Part shown: piece after piece, positions 1 to 9,840 of the stretch
How positions within the stretch are numbered: the stretch's first letter is position 1
Layout of the letters: each line of letters begins with the position of its first letter
Assembly: GCA_022842725.1 (NCBI GenBank)
Contig: JALHOZ010000007.1
Span: 62,001-126,000 of the forward strand
Reading direction: 5' to 3'
DNA: 64,000 bases
From: Saprospiraceae bacterium
GTDB lineage: Bacteria; Bacteroidota; Bacteroidia; Chitinophagales; Saprospiraceae
The notes under the pieces: model-generated
What the model saw: only the letters and a program-made list of their open reading frames with translations
What the model was told of the DNA's origin: nothing
The model's database searches: none
Position numbers and translations under genes: made by a program

Positions 1-182
1 AAGCAAAAAATTTATTGGCCCATCCCGAAAGTCGAAACAAGGTAAAAGTGGTGACCTGATGCATCCGCAAATAAAGTTTGTGTAAAATATAAATTCATTT
101 CACGAACATCAGACAGTACAAATTGTTTGGGTCAAAATTACGATCGTCAGACAAAGGATTCAAATTAAAATATATTCACCTC

Positions 183-1649
183 ATGGCCCAAAAAAAAGCA
201 ATAATAATCGGTAGCGGCATCGCAGGCCTGGCCTCAGCGATCAGATTATCCGCAAAAGGGTACCAGGTGGAAGTATATGAAAAAAACAGCTACCCGGGAG
301 GAAAACTGAGCCATTTCGAAAGAAAAGGATACCAATTTGATGCCGGACCATCATTATTTACGCAACCCACCTTAATACAAGAGTTGTTTGATCTGTGTAA
401 TGAACCAATAGAAAAATATTTTTCATATACAAAAACGCACATCGCCTGCAAATATTTTTTTGAATCCGGAACCATCATACAAGCTTTTGCCAATCCTGAA
501 GATTTTGCTCACGAACTGTCTTTAAAACTGGGAGAAGATAAAAACCTGGTTGTTCGTTATCTGCAAAGGGCTAAACAAACTTATCAGGATATCGGACAAC
601 TTTTTTTGGATTATCCCCTTAAACAAATTATTAAACTTCCCTTTTCCCAAATTTTAAAAGCACTCAGAGCAACAAAATCCTCTTATTTATTTAGCTCACT
701 GGCACATTACAACAAAAAATATTTTACAAAACCTGAAACGATGCAGATATTCAACAGATTTGCAACGTACAACGGAAGTAACCCCTACAAAGCTCCAGCA
801 ATGCTATCGATGATTCCGCATTTGGAACATAATGAAGGTACCTTCTATCCCTTCGGAGGCATGATCAGTATTACTAACGCATTGTATGCATTGGCATTAA
901 AACAAAAAGTAAAATTTATATTTAACGCAACTGTCACTTCCATCAATCACGAAAACCAAAAAGTCATGAGTGTCACGGTTCATGATAAAAAAATTCCCGC
1001 TGATCTCATTGTTTCCAATATGGATGTTTATTACACCTATAAATATCTATTACAAAATGAAAATGTAGCCAAAAAAATCATCCGTCAGGAAAGAAGCAGC
1101 AGTGCCATCATTTTTTATTGGGGCATCAACAAATCTTTCCCATCTTTGGAGTTGCACAACATATTTTTTTCAACAGATTATGAAAAGGAATTTGCAGCTA
1201 TATTTGACAAAAAAGAGTTATTTGACGATCCAACCATTTATATAAATATCACCTCCAAAATGGAAAATTCTCAGGCGCCCGAAGGTTGTGAAAACTGGTT
1301 TGTTATGGTCAATGCACCTCATGATATTGGACAGGATTGGGATCATTGGCGTGAAAAATGCAGAAATAATGTAATCCAAAAACTAAGCAGAATATTGAAA
1401 ACAAACATTGAACAACACATTCAAACAGAAGATTATCTCGACCCGGAACTCATTGATCTGAAAACATCAAGTTATACAGGAAGTTTGTACGGAACAAGCA
1501 GTAACAGCAGATTGGCAGCATTTCTTCGCCACCCAAACCAAACTGATACCATAAAAGGTCTGTATTTTGTAGGTGGCAGTGTTCATCCGGGAGGTGGTAT
1601 ACCCCTTTGTCTCAGAAGTGCAAAAATTGTGAGCAATATGATTCAATAA
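183..1649 (+). CDS. crtD: CrtD/CrtI-type carotenoid desaturase
   Basis: FAD-dependent carotenoid desaturase of the phytoene desaturase superfamily, 488 residues. A dinucleotide-binding motif (GSGIAGLASAIRLSAKGY, then YEKNSYPGGKL) opens the protein, and the family's C-terminal signature GLYFVGGSVHPGGGIPLCL closes it. I start at ATG 183 (MAQKKAIIIGSG), which puts the FAD motif at the N-terminus; an in-frame codon at 123 would add 20 residues that do not look like this family. The next gene, 8 bp downstream, is CruF-like. That pairing suggests CrtD activity (3,4-desaturation of a 1-hydroxy carotenoid end group) rather than primary phytoene desaturation, but CrtI and CrtD are hard to separate by eye. 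The family call is firm; the substrate is inference. Confidence 0.85.
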   Translation: MAQKKAIIIGSGIAGLASAIRLSAKGYQVEVYEKNSYPGGKLSHFERKGYQFDAGPSLFTQPTLIQELFDLCNEPIEKYFSYTKTHIACKYFFESGTIIQAFANPEDFAHELSLKLGEDKNLVVRYLQRAKQTYQDIGQLFLDYPLKQIIKLPFSQILKALRATKSSYLFSSLAHYNKKYFTKPETMQIFNRFATYNGSNPYKAPAMLSMIPHLEHNEGTFYPFGGMISITNALYALALKQKVKFIFNATVTSINHENQKVMSVTVHDKKIPADLIVSNMDVYYTYKYLLQNENVAKKIIRQERSSSAIIFYWGINKSFPSLELHNIFFSTDYEKEFAAIFDKKELFDDPTIYINITSKMENSQAPEGCENWFVMVNAPHDIGQDWDHWREKCRNNVIQKLSRILKTNIEQHIQTEDYLDPELIDLKTSSYTGSLYGTSSNSRLAAFLRHPNQTDTIKGLYFVGGSVHPGGGIPLCLRSAKIVSNMIQ

Positions 1650-1657
1650 TTTTTACC

Positions 1658-2323
1658 ATGAAAAACAACAAAACCCTTTATATATCGATTTTTATTGCCA
1701 CTCTGTTTCACGTAAGCGGACTGATTGGAATGCAAACGGAAGCGAGACCATGGTTTATTGGTATGACACCATTAACATTAATGTTGATGACGGGTCTGAT
1801 TTTCTGGAATGAAAAATTCATCACCAAACAAAAAAAGCTATACTTCATCCTTTGTTTTTTTGTTGGCTTTTTGAGTGAGTGGATCGGCACCAATACCGGA
1901 TATCTTTTTGGCGACTACACCTATGGTAATGCTTTGGGTTTTAAAATCGGCGGCGTTCCGGTTCTGATCGGAATACTTTGGTTTGTCACCGTGTATTCAG
2001 TAGGTCAAACGGTATTGTTTTTATACTGCTATTTTAACAACAACAAACCACGTGCTGTTTTGGCAAATTTTGTATTAATCAACATAGCTGCTGCTTTGAC
2101 AACTCTCTTTGATTACACCCTGGAGCCCGCAGCTATTTCTCTCGGATATTGGGAATGGCTCCCCGATGGTAATGTACCCTTTTACAATTACATATGTTGG
2201 TATCTGATTTCCGGATTTTTGCTTACACCTCTTTTTATGAATAAATCATTACAACATGATATCAACTATTTTGCTGTCTTTTTGATTGTTTTACAGACAT
2301 TGTTTTTTATTTTTGTGGTGTAA
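1658..2323 (+). CDS. cruF: CruF-like carotenoid hydratase (DUF422 family)
   Basis: Polytopic membrane protein of 221 residues with about seven hydrophobic segments, matching the carotenoid biosynthesis (CruF/DUF422) family. Recognisable pieces are EWIGTNTGYLFGDYTYG near residue 80 and the late segment with DYTLEPAAISLGYWEW. Family members hydrate the 1',2' double bond of a psi end group. I use ATG 1658, 8 bp after the desaturase stop; an upstream in-frame start at 1607 would overlap that gene and add a charged, cysteine-rich stretch. Together with the desaturase it would make the 1'-hydroxy-3',4'-didehydro end group found in saproxanthin and myxol; that product is inferred. Confidence 0.8.
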   Translation: MKNNKTLYISIFIATLFHVSGLIGMQTEARPWFIGMTPLTLMLMTGLIFWNEKFITKQKKLYFILCFFVGFLSEWIGTNTGYLFGDYTYGNALGFKIGGVPVLIGILWFVTVYSVGQTVLFLYCYFNNNKPRAVLANFVLINIAAALTTLFDYTLEPAAISLGYWEWLPDGNVPFYNYICWYLISGFLLTPLFMNKSLQHDINYFAVFLIVLQTLFFIFVV

Positions 2324-2393
2324 AGAATGAAAACAAAACATCAATCAAGGCGTAAACCACAAAATATTCTGATACAAAGTTAATCTGAAACTA

Positions 2394-2433
2394 TTTCCTG
2401 TGAAAGTTTATTTTGCCAAACTTTCACAGGAAA
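2394..2433. terminator. Perfect 16-bp hairpin between convergent genes
   Basis: TTTCCTGTGAAAGTTT (2394-2409) is followed after the 8-nt loop ATTTTGCC by its exact reverse complement (2418-2433). It lies between the convergent stops of the cruF-like gene (2323) and the long secreted-protein gene (2454), so it could end both transcripts. There is no clear T tract on either side, so intrinsic termination is not certain; it may act as a 3'-end stabiliser. Confidence 0.6.
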
Positions 2434-2453
2434 TTCAGGATCAGATATCCGTT

Positions 2454-5400
2454 TTACAGCTTCACCAAACGGATGGTGGAAGATGTTTTTGCCATTGTCA
2501 AATTAAGCAGGTATACTCCGGACGGAATTTGTTGCCATTCTGTCAACGGAAGCCACTGTTTTCCCCGATTAATTTGTTGTTTTACAGACCAAATATTTTG
2601 GCCCTTGCTATCCGTCAGTTTGATCTCGGAAAGACCGGAATCAAGACTGAATAGTTCAAGGATTACTTTGTCTGAAAAAGGATTTGGCATCACTTTGAAA
2701 GTAAACCTGTCTGACTTAAAATTTTCAGTATGATCTATGATACAATTATAATCAACACCAAAACTGAATGATTCCTGACTATCCGTTGAAAGATATCTTA
2801 ATACTAAAAAATATACACTGTCCTTTTGGGTTAAAAAGCTCAGATCATCATTTGTAAATTGGAATATCTCTTCACAATTTTGATTGACAATGGTTGCGGT
2901 TATCCCTTCCGGAAAGGTGTCCGTAATCGTTAAAATGCTGTCATTACCGGTAAACGTGTACCAAAAAGTTGTAAATGTATTGTCGTAACAATCAGGTAAA
3001 AGATTAATAATGCCTGATTCGGGTTTCACCTCTGTTTCTCCGCATTCCAATGCCAAAGCGGTAGCCATAGAATAATTTTCATAACCCTCTTCGCAAAAAT
3101 CTTCCATAACCATGACATGGATCGATTCACTCCTGGAAATATTCAGTTTGATAATATATTGCTGATCTTCCACCGCTAAAAACGAAAAAGGAGCCGGATT
3201 TTGTGCGGATAGTTCATGTTTGTATAAACAATATCCTCCACACTCTGTCAAAATCTCCATTGAACCATCGATTCCGCTGTTGCTGAATATAAAATTCCTG
3301 ATTTCGCCGGAACCGGTAAACGTATACCACGCTGTATTTTGGTCCGGGTCTGAACACAATGATTCTCCCTGATCGGGTATATATTCGTTAGAGCTGATGG
3401 CAACCGGAACATTACACAACAATTCCGATGCTGTAAAACATGAAAAATTGTTTGCTAATAGTCCTTTTGAAGCCACAATTCTACCTTCATTTCCATAAAA
3501 AACCAGAAAATACACCTTATCCTTTTCCGTTTTCCAAATCAAAGAATCATTGTCATGAAGCATTCCGTTTTTCAAACAATGTAATGTATCACAACTTCCT
3601 TCCAAAAGAGCATACTCCACCACATTTGCCAATGTATCTGCATTTGAAAAAAATACAAATCCTCCGTCACCTTCGAATGTGTACCATACACCTTCTTTTT
3701 GTCCTTCATAACAACTGATGTCAACATCACCTGTACTTCCGGTCAAATCTAAAGATAGGGTGTCAGAAAACACTACCGGAAATGCTCCCGAACATAAATC
3801 ATTATCTGCTCGTGGTGTACATTGTAAGGTAAATGAAGTCGATGCTCCAACAGGATGTTGCACAGAGACCAGATAATTAACACCTTCTTCTCCGGCAAAA
3901 CGAAAGATATTTTCTGCCGTATTATTGCGCCAGGGTCCATTGGTCAGACAAGTAAGGGCATTACATTCTCCTTTCAGGAATACATTGACAAAACCTCCGA
4001 AGTTTTGTTCTTCTGTAAAAACAAATTCAAAAATATCACCTGTTCCTTCCAATTCATACCAAACATCTTTCCAGGGATTGATCTCACAACCATCCTGGGC
4101 AAAAGGGGTATGATTGGCAAACAAAACATCCGCTCTTGTGGTATCGCCACAAGCTAAAGGTCTCGCATCAAAACATTCGTCATTATCAACTTCATCAATA
4201 CACCTTAACACAAATGAAAAATCGTTGGAAGAAGTAGCATCGCCATGAATAGCCAGATAAAATGGCAGTTCTCCTTCTTTTTCGATTAAAATAAATTCAC
4301 TGTTGATATCATAAACATTCTGACAATCCGGATTAGCGCAATCGCCGGTCAAAAGAGAAACATAATGTGATTGATTTTTACCTTTGAGTATTTCAACCGA
4401 CATAATTTTGTTTGTAGCAGGCAATTGATACCAAAATGTTCTTGCATTTTCAGTAAAAAAGCAAGGGCTTTCTCCTTCAAAACCCAAAGGCGAAACGAAC
4501 GATATATCTATAGTATCTTCACAGGAAAGCACGACTGACTGGCTACAATCTGTATTCAAAGGAATCGTATCGCATATCAGTTTCGCAGAAAAATCATCCG
4601 AATTTTCGCCCAAACCGGATATTCTTAAAAAATAAGTCTCTCCCGCTTCTGCCTGCCAACGGATTGCCTGTCTTTGATTATTGACCTGTTCTTTGTACAA
4701 ACAAACACCTCCGGTATCACAGGTATTTTTATAAATGGTCACCAAAAACGCTTCAGAACCGGATATATCAAAATCCAGCGTAAATTCTCCTTCATATGAT
4801 GGCAGTGCATAAAACAATCCTGCCAAATCATCGTCACACGCCTGTTGTCCCTCGTTTGACAGATTTTTTGTTTTTCCTTCAATGTTTTCGCCACAAACTA
4901 CCGGAGTTGCTCCCAAACAAGTTCCGTTTTCTGCCTGATTCCTACAGGTAATCTCAAAATCTAGCAGATCAAAAGGTAAACCTCTCTGTCCTTCCAGTTT
5001 TATAAAATAAGATTTCCCTTCAAAAGCAGCAAATTCTGCAACCGTCCTTTCTCTGTTTAATACAAAAGCATCTGTACACACTATCTGATCACACTGACCT
5101 TCTCCCAGAAAAACCACAACATCCTCAAAATGATTGTAAAAATTGGTAATCTGTAGCGCTAAAACTTTGTCGTTTCCTTCCAAAGTATACCACGTTCCTT
5201 CCGAAGGAGGTGTACAACTGCCGAATGATGTTTTTTCTGTACCAAGGGCAGAAGTTGTATATAGGCTGTCACATACCAAAACTTTGGCTACTTCGCAGTT
5301 TTCCGGTGAGTCATAAGGAAAACAAGCCAATGTAAACATCCAATTTTCAGCCGATTGTGTCTGATTGGAAAGGCCTAGCTGAATAAAATATTGTTTTCCT

Positions 5401-8270
5401 GCTGTTGTTTCCCAATACAATGGCGGGCCATTGCTAGTCTGCTGACCTATTTCTATCAAAGAATCACAGGAAGTATCACTTTCATACACTTTAAAAACGT
5501 ACCCAAAACCACCTTCCGGTTGGATTAGTGAAAGGTTTGACAATGAACCGTTTCCTTCAAATGTATACCAAGATTGACTGTAAATTTCATTTCCGTAATC
5601 ATGGCTTCTGTTGGCAGAATGATATACAATTTGTTGACCACACGTTGTCTCCAATGCCCCATCACACGAGAGTCCTTCTACCCTATCCACACAGGTTACT
5701 TCAAAGGCTCCCTCAACAGATGGCTCAGGGGAAGAACAAAATACTTTGTATTGAACGCCTGTATCTGTGGGAAAATAGAAAGTTTCATTATAATTTAAAG
5801 AATATGAGCTTAGATATTCTTCACAATTTTCATCATAAATTTCAACACTAATCTGATGTGATCCGAAAAAATTGTTTTTTATGGCGTATGTCGAACCATC
5901 ACCTGTAAAAGCGCCCCAAAAACCAAACCATCCCGGTATGCCAAAGTCTCCTTCATTTTGGGTAAGGTAATATCCGAACGGAAGATCAAAAGTTCCCGGA
6001 CAGGTAAAATCATACGTGTTTTCACAATCATTTTTTGCAATGGGAAAACATGACACATTGAATGTGTATTCATTAGAAAATTCTGAAGAAAATCTGACAA
6101 AGTACATCTCCCCCTGATTGGCATAAAAAGTATGATATCCCCGGGTAGTCGCTTTACATTCGAGGCTGTCACAATCGTTTTGATAAACCTGAATTTCCAC
6201 ATCTTCTGACCCTTCAATGGTAATCAGTTTGTTTTCTCCTTCAAGTAAATACCAATATCCGTTTTCAAGGCTGCAATCCGTATTGATCGGGGAAGCAGCC
6301 TGGTGAAAATTTAGCGTCAGTTCATCATTACAATCAAGGTAATAAGCAGAATTACATTCAGTGTTTTCTTCATGTATATCACACAATAACGTGAAACTTC
6401 TTTGTCCGGTAGAAGAAATGCCGAACAATTTTATATAGTATTGAAAGCCCTCATAAGTATCAAAACGAAAATTTTTAAATCCGTCAAAAGGTTCATTAGC
6501 ATAGATACAACGTAAAGTATCACAACTGCCTTCATATACTGCATACTGTTGAAACGGAAAATTCATTTGTAGTTCCACCATACTGAAGTCACCTTCAAAC
6601 TTATACCAATATCCTTCAGAAGTACTGCATACATCCTCGCCAATCGACAAAGCAGCAAACCGGTTGTTTATGATCTTTTGCTCACCACAAACGATTTCTT
6701 CTGCATTACTGCAAAAAACATTTACCGGGCTTTCATTACAACTGACCGTCATGCTTAGCGACGAAAAATTATAATTCCTGAAATGAGTTCTGATGATATA
6801 ATTTTGTCCTGCAGGCAAATCAACAAAGATTCCGCTTTCAGGATATAAAAAGTATTCAGCGGATTTTAAAAGTTTCAGGCTATCACAAATGTCATCGTAG
6901 ACATCAAAAATGACAGAACCGTTTCCACTTTGGGTTTCGAAAAAATAAGGTACATTATTTCCTTGCAAAACAAACCAATTGCCTTCATTTCCGCTTTTGG
7001 GTTGGCCAAAATCACCTTGGGAGGTTTCATAAATCAAAAATTCATCTCCACATTCCAGGGTTTTGGCCTGCACACAATCCTGATTATTTTCGAAAGGTTT
7101 GCATTCCTGTTTTATTGAAAATGAAACAGGTTGATTGAAATAGGCGACTTTGATGTAAATATCTTCTCCGGGAAGTGTATTTACAACATAAGTATTTGCC
7201 GGAAGAGGAAAGGCATTAAACAAAACAGGTTCAAGTCCTGAAGCACAATCTCCGTTTTTACTTTTAAAAATGGCAATGACCAGATTTTCTATTGCCGGCG
7301 AATTGATCGAGATCTGATATTGTTCGTTTTGTCCTTCTATAAAATACCACATTCCGGGATAAGAGCCGATTTCTTCGCTGACAAAGTCAGGGGCCAGCGT
7401 ATCAGAAAGTGTTGCTGACAAAGTTTCAGAACAAGCCAACGGAATGGCGTTGATACAGGAATGATTCAAATCATCTTCTGTACAAGTCATCACAATGTTT
7501 ATTGGAATACTGAGATTATTGTTGTCATGAGAAATTCCGATAAAATAATCTTTGCCCGGAATAGTAGCCATACTGAATGTTTGACCATCTCCCTGAAATA
7601 CACAAACCAGACTGTCACAATCATTTTCATAAACAGAATAGCTGATTTCATTAAAAAAACCAGCCGACATAAGGATCGTTTTTGTTTGACCATCTCCCGG
7701 GACCTGACACCAACCCAAAGATTGGTTATTCCCACATTCCGAATAGATAAGGTCAGGTGTCAAAAATCGGGGTATGATCTGAAGTGTACTGTCACAATCC
7801 AATACCGGTGCAAGCTGACAGAAGTCATAGGATTGGGCTTCTTTTTCACGAAGGGTAAAGGCAACAGCATCCTGACCATACGTGTAAATATCTTTGGCTA
7901 CCAATATATAATAAGTAGTCATACTATCCCCAAAAAATCTCCCGTCTGATGTATTGACACACGTCAGTGAGTCACAATTTCCCTGAAATACACTGATCAA
8001 AATTCTGTTTGATTGTTCAGTCGCGGAAATGATATCAACCACGCGGTTTTTACCCTGATAAACATACCAAACACCGTGCTGTTGAAAAACCTGTTCACTA
8101 CAGGAATATGTATCCAATCCTGACAAACCAAACAAAAAACTGACATGTTGCTCATTCTCTATTGGCAAGGCTTGTAAACAAACATCATTGATATAATTGG
8201 ATTGTGTTTTTGAAACCGATAAAAATAAGGTCCAAAATCCAAGTAAAAGGATAAATCTTTTTGGGGACAT
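2454..8270 (-). CDS. Secreted T9SS protein with ~15 PPC-like repeats
   Basis: Exported protein of 1938 residues. A signal peptide (MSPKRFILLLGFWTLFLSVSKTQS) is followed by about 15 tandem modules of 110-130 residues. Each opens with a Cys-x(2-3)-A-x-x-L-x-Cys-G pattern and carries a later WYxFEG/WYxLEG core and a CDSLxC segment, as in bacterial pre-peptidase C-terminal (PPC) domains. The last ~80 residues (from VMPNPFSDKVILELF to IRLVKL) form a T9SS type A sorting domain. No catalytic domain is visible, so it is probably a surface adhesin or scaffold; the paired cysteines suggest disulfides. I start at ATG 8270 because a -7 box at 8287-8294 would put the transcript start at about 8280; a TTG three codons upstream is less likely. 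The gene stands alone. Confidence 0.85.
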   Translation of the reverse strand: MSPKRFILLLGFWTLFLSVSKTQSNYINDVCLQALPIENEQHVSFLFGLSGLDTYSCSEQVFQQHGVWYVYQGKNRVVDIISATEQSNRILISVFQGNCDSLTCVNTSDGRFFGDSMTTYYILVAKDIYTYGQDAVAFTLREKEAQSYDFCQLAPVLDCDSTLQIIPRFLTPDLIYSECGNNQSLGWCQVPGDGQTKTILMSAGFFNEISYSVYENDCDSLVCVFQGDGQTFSMATIPGKDYFIGISHDNNNLSIPINIVMTCTEDDLNHSCINAIPLACSETLSATLSDTLAPDFVSEEIGSYPGMWYFIEGQNEQYQISINSPAIENLVIAIFKSKNGDCASGLEPVLFNAFPLPANTYVVNTLPGEDIYIKVAYFNQPVSFSIKQECKPFENNQDCVQAKTLECGDEFLIYETSQGDFGQPKSGNEGNWFVLQGNNVPYFFETQSGNGSVIFDVYDDICDSLKLLKSAEYFLYPESGIFVDLPAGQNYIIRTHFRNYNFSSLSMTVSCNESPVNVFCSNAEEIVCGEQKIINNRFAALSIGEDVCSTSEGYWYKFEGDFSMVELQMNFPFQQYAVYEGSCDTLRCIYANEPFDGFKNFRFDTYEGFQYYIKLFGISSTGQRSFTLLCDIHEENTECNSAYYLDCNDELTLNFHQAASPINTDCSLENGYWYLLEGENKLITIEGSEDVEIQVYQNDCDSLECKATTRGYHTFYANQGEMYFVRFSSEFSNEYTFNVSCFPIAKNDCENTYDFTCPGTFDLPFGYYLTQNEGDFGIPGWFGFWGAFTGDGSTYAIKNNFFGSHQISVEIYDENCEEYLSSYSLNYNETFYFPTDTGVQYKVFCSSPEPSVEGAFEVTCVDRVEGLSCDGALETTCGQQIVYHSANRSHDYGNEIYSQSWYTFEGNGSLSNLSLIQPEGGFGYVFKVYESDTSCDSLIEIGQQTSNGPPLYWETTAGKQYFIQLGLSNQTQSAENWMFTLACFPYDSPENCEVAKVLVCDSLYTTSALGTEKTSFGSCTPPSEGTWYTLEGNDKVLALQITNFYNHFEDVVVFLGEGQCDQIVCTDAFVLNRERTVAEFAAFEGKSYFIKLEGQRGLPFDLLDFEITCRNQAENGTCLGATPVVCGENIEGKTKNLSNEGQQACDDDLAGLFYALPSYEGEFTLDFDISGSEAFLVTIYKNTCDTGGVCLYKEQVNNQRQAIRWQAEAGETYFLRISGLGENSDDFSAKLICDTIPLNTDCSQSVVLSCEDTIDISFVSPLGFEGESPCFFTENARTFWYQLPATNKIMSVEILKGKNQSHYVSLLTGDCANPDCQNVYDINSEFILIEKEGELPFYLAIHGDATSSNDFSFVLRCIDEVDNDECFDARPLACGDTTRADVLFANHTPFAQDGCEINPWKDVWYELEGTGDIFEFVFTEEQNFGGFVNVFLKGECNALTCLTNGPWRNNTAENIFRFAGEEGVNYLVSVQHPVGASTSFTLQCTPRADNDLCSGAFPVVFSDTLSLDLTGSTGDVDISCYEGQKEGVWYTFEGDGGFVFFSNADTLANVVEYALLEGSCDTLHCLKNGMLHDNDSLIWKTEKDKVYFLVFYGNEGRIVASKGLLANNFSCFTASELLCNVPVAISSNEYIPDQGESLCSDPDQNTAWYTFTGSGEIRNFIFSNSGIDGSMEILTECGGYCLYKHELSAQNPAPFSFLAVEDQQYIIKLNISRSESIHVMVMEDFCEEGYENYSMATALALECGETEVKPESGIINLLPDCYDNTFTTFWYTFTGNDSILTITDTFPEGITATIVNQNCEEIFQFTNDDLSFLTQKDSVYFLVLRYLSTDSQESFSFGVDYNCIIDHTENFKSDRFTFKVMPNPFSDKVILELFSLDSGLSEIKLTDSKGQNIWSVKQQINRGKQWLPLTEWQQIPSGVYLLNLTMAKTSSTIRLVKL

Positions 8271-8286
8271 AATATTCAATTTCAGA

Positions 8287-8294
8287 CAAAGTTA
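8287..8294 (-). promoter_or_regulatory. -7 promoter element of the PPC-repeat gene
   Basis: On the minus strand this reads TAACTTTG, a perfect match to the Bacteroidota -7 consensus TAnnTTTG. It predicts a start of transcription about 10 nt before ATG 8270. No good -33 TTTG is seen at the expected distance. Confidence 0.45.
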
Positions 8295-8522
8295 GGAAAA
8301 TATTCCTGAACGATTACGTAAAAAAACTGCTTTGGCGCATATTTTACAATGAAAACAAAAATTTATTTCCGCGGACCTTAAGACTTTATTTGCTGACCGG
8401 CATCCATATTATTGACATAAAAAAAGATTCACTTTCCTAGCCGGGAAGAAATTCTCAGCTGTATTTCACATGAAAAAGTAAGTCGTATAAGGTGTACAAT
8501 GAACCAACACCGAACTTTTTTT

Positions 8523-8556
8523 ATGATTTTTAAAACAAAACAGCCTTAAAAATCAT
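8523..8556. repeat. AT-rich inverted repeat upstream of moxR
   Basis: ATGATTTTTAA (8523-8533) and TTAAAAATCAT (8546-8556) are exact inverse copies around a 12-nt spacer, with T runs on both flanks. It lies in the 390-bp divergent gap between the PPC-repeat gene and moxR, about 60 bp upstream of the moxR promoter. It could be an operator, or a leftover bidirectional terminator. Apart from the two promoters I see nothing else in this gap. Confidence 0.45.
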
Positions 8557-8613
8557 TTTTAATGGTTAAGCATTACAAACACAGCTTTAAAAAATAACAA
8601 ATACATGACATCG

Positions 8614-8644
8614 GTTGGGTTTAAACCTGACCTTCGTATATTTA
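8614..8644 (+). promoter_or_regulatory. Candidate moxR promoter
   Basis: GTTG (8614-8617), 19 nt, then TATATTTA (8637-8644) fits the Bacteroidota TTTG-N19-TAnnTTTG promoter with one mismatch in each box. Transcription would begin near 8651, 9 nt before ATG 8660. This also argues against an in-frame TTG start at 8615, which would lie inside the -33 element. Confidence 0.5.
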
Positions 8645-8659
8645 AACTTAAAAAAATAC

Positions 8660-9625
8660 ATGAGTTCACAAACATCTGATGTTGCCGCCATTAATGATTT
8701 GGCCCGTTCTTACGAAAGTTTAAAGGCTGAAATCGGCAAAATTATAGTAGGTCAGGATGACGTAGTAAGAGCCGTTTTAATATCTTTATTTTCCAATGGT
8801 CACAGCCTTTTGGTCGGAGTACCCGGATTGGCAAAAACACTTTTGGTTTCCACGATAGCAGAAGTATTGGATCTTGACTTCAAAAGGATTCAGTTTACGC
8901 CTGACCTCATGCCTTCAGACATTACCGGGTCAGAAATTCTGGACGAAAACAGAAACTTTAAATTTAACAAAGGACCTTTGTTTACCAATATTTTGCTGGC
9001 TGACGAGATCAACAGAACCCCGCCAAAAACGCAGGCAGCTTTGCTTGAAGCCATGCAGGAAAGATCGGTGACTGTTGCCGGACACAGATATCCTTTGTCA
9101 AAACCATTTTTTGTATTGGCGACACAAAACCCTATAGAGCAGGAAGGTACTTATCCGCTTCCTGAAGCACAGCTCGACAGGTTTATGTTTAACATTCCTT
9201 TGGACTATCCAAGTTATCAGGAAGAAGTCGCTGTAGTTCGCAATACAACTTCTGATGACAAATACGTTTTGAAAAATATATTGACCGGCGAACAGATATT
9301 GGCTTTTCAGTCGCTCATCCGAAAAATTCCGATAGCTGACAATGTTTTGGAATATGCTGTGTCCCTTGCCACCAAAACAAGGCCCAACACACCCATGGCT
9401 ACTAAAGATGTCAACAATTATATATCCTGGGGAGCCGGTCCGAGAGCCTCACAATATTTGGTTCTTGGTGCAAAATGTTTTGCCGCTGTTAATGGCAAAT
9501 ATTCACCTGACAAAGAAGACGTTCAGGCTATTGCCAATTATGTCCTGAGACATAGAATCGTTCGTAACTACAAAGCTGAAGCCGAAGGTATTTCAGAGGA
9601 GGATATCATCAAAAATTTATTGTAA
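8660..9625 (+). CDS. MoxR-family AAA+ ATPase
   Basis: AAA+ ATPase of the MoxR family, 321 residues. The Walker A is GVPGLAKTLL, the Walker B is ILLADEINRTPPKTQAALLEAMQE in the family form, and the sensor region reads ATQNPIEQEGTYPLPEAQLDRF. MoxR proteins act as chaperone-like ATPases in metal insertion or maturation of partner complexes, usually with a DUF58 protein and von Willebrand factor A (Bat) proteins encoded just downstream. Here none follows: the next gene is a tiny lipoprotein on the other strand. The partner set must therefore be elsewhere or absent. The start at ATG 8660 (MSSQTSDVAAIND) is chosen from the promoter position and family length. Confidence 0.92.
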   Translation: MSSQTSDVAAINDLARSYESLKAEIGKIIVGQDDVVRAVLISLFSNGHSLLVGVPGLAKTLLVSTIAEVLDLDFKRIQFTPDLMPSDITGSEILDENRNFKFNKGPLFTNILLADEINRTPPKTQAALLEAMQERSVTVAGHRYPLSKPFFVLATQNPIEQEGTYPLPEAQLDRFMFNIPLDYPSYQEEVAVVRNTTSDDKYVLKNILTGEQILAFQSLIRKIPIADNVLEYAVSLATKTRPNTPMATKDVNNYISWGAGPRASQYLVLGAKCFAAVNGKYSPDKEDVQAIANYVLRHRIVRNYKAEAEGISEEDIIKNLL

Positions 9626-9840
9626 TACCGAAAATTTGAGATGGTGGGGGGATAATCAGCGACAATTGATTAGCCTCTTTTCAGGTTCGAATCTTTAAAG
9701 CGAAAAGTTATCACCTTTTTCGTAAAGGAGATTTGTGTAGTTTATATTTTGGTTCGCTCTGCGGTTTAAAACATTTTCATTTTTTCAGTAGCCATCCATC
9801 ATCAGGTTCCGATCAATCCTATTTGGTCATAGAATAAAAC

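Noticed and set aside
1-59. Possible 3' end of a gene (...NLLAHPESRNKVKVVT then TGA)
   Set aside because: One of three frames could be coding, but about 18 residues are too few to recognise a family or be sure of the frame.
7461-7949. 162-codon frame opposite the PPC-repeat gene
   Set aside because: Antisense to a well supported gene; no start context or protein-like features.
9683-9692. GGTTCGAATC, resembling a tRNA T loop
   Set aside because: The flanking bases do not form a T stem, and no acceptor, D or anticodon arms are present around it.
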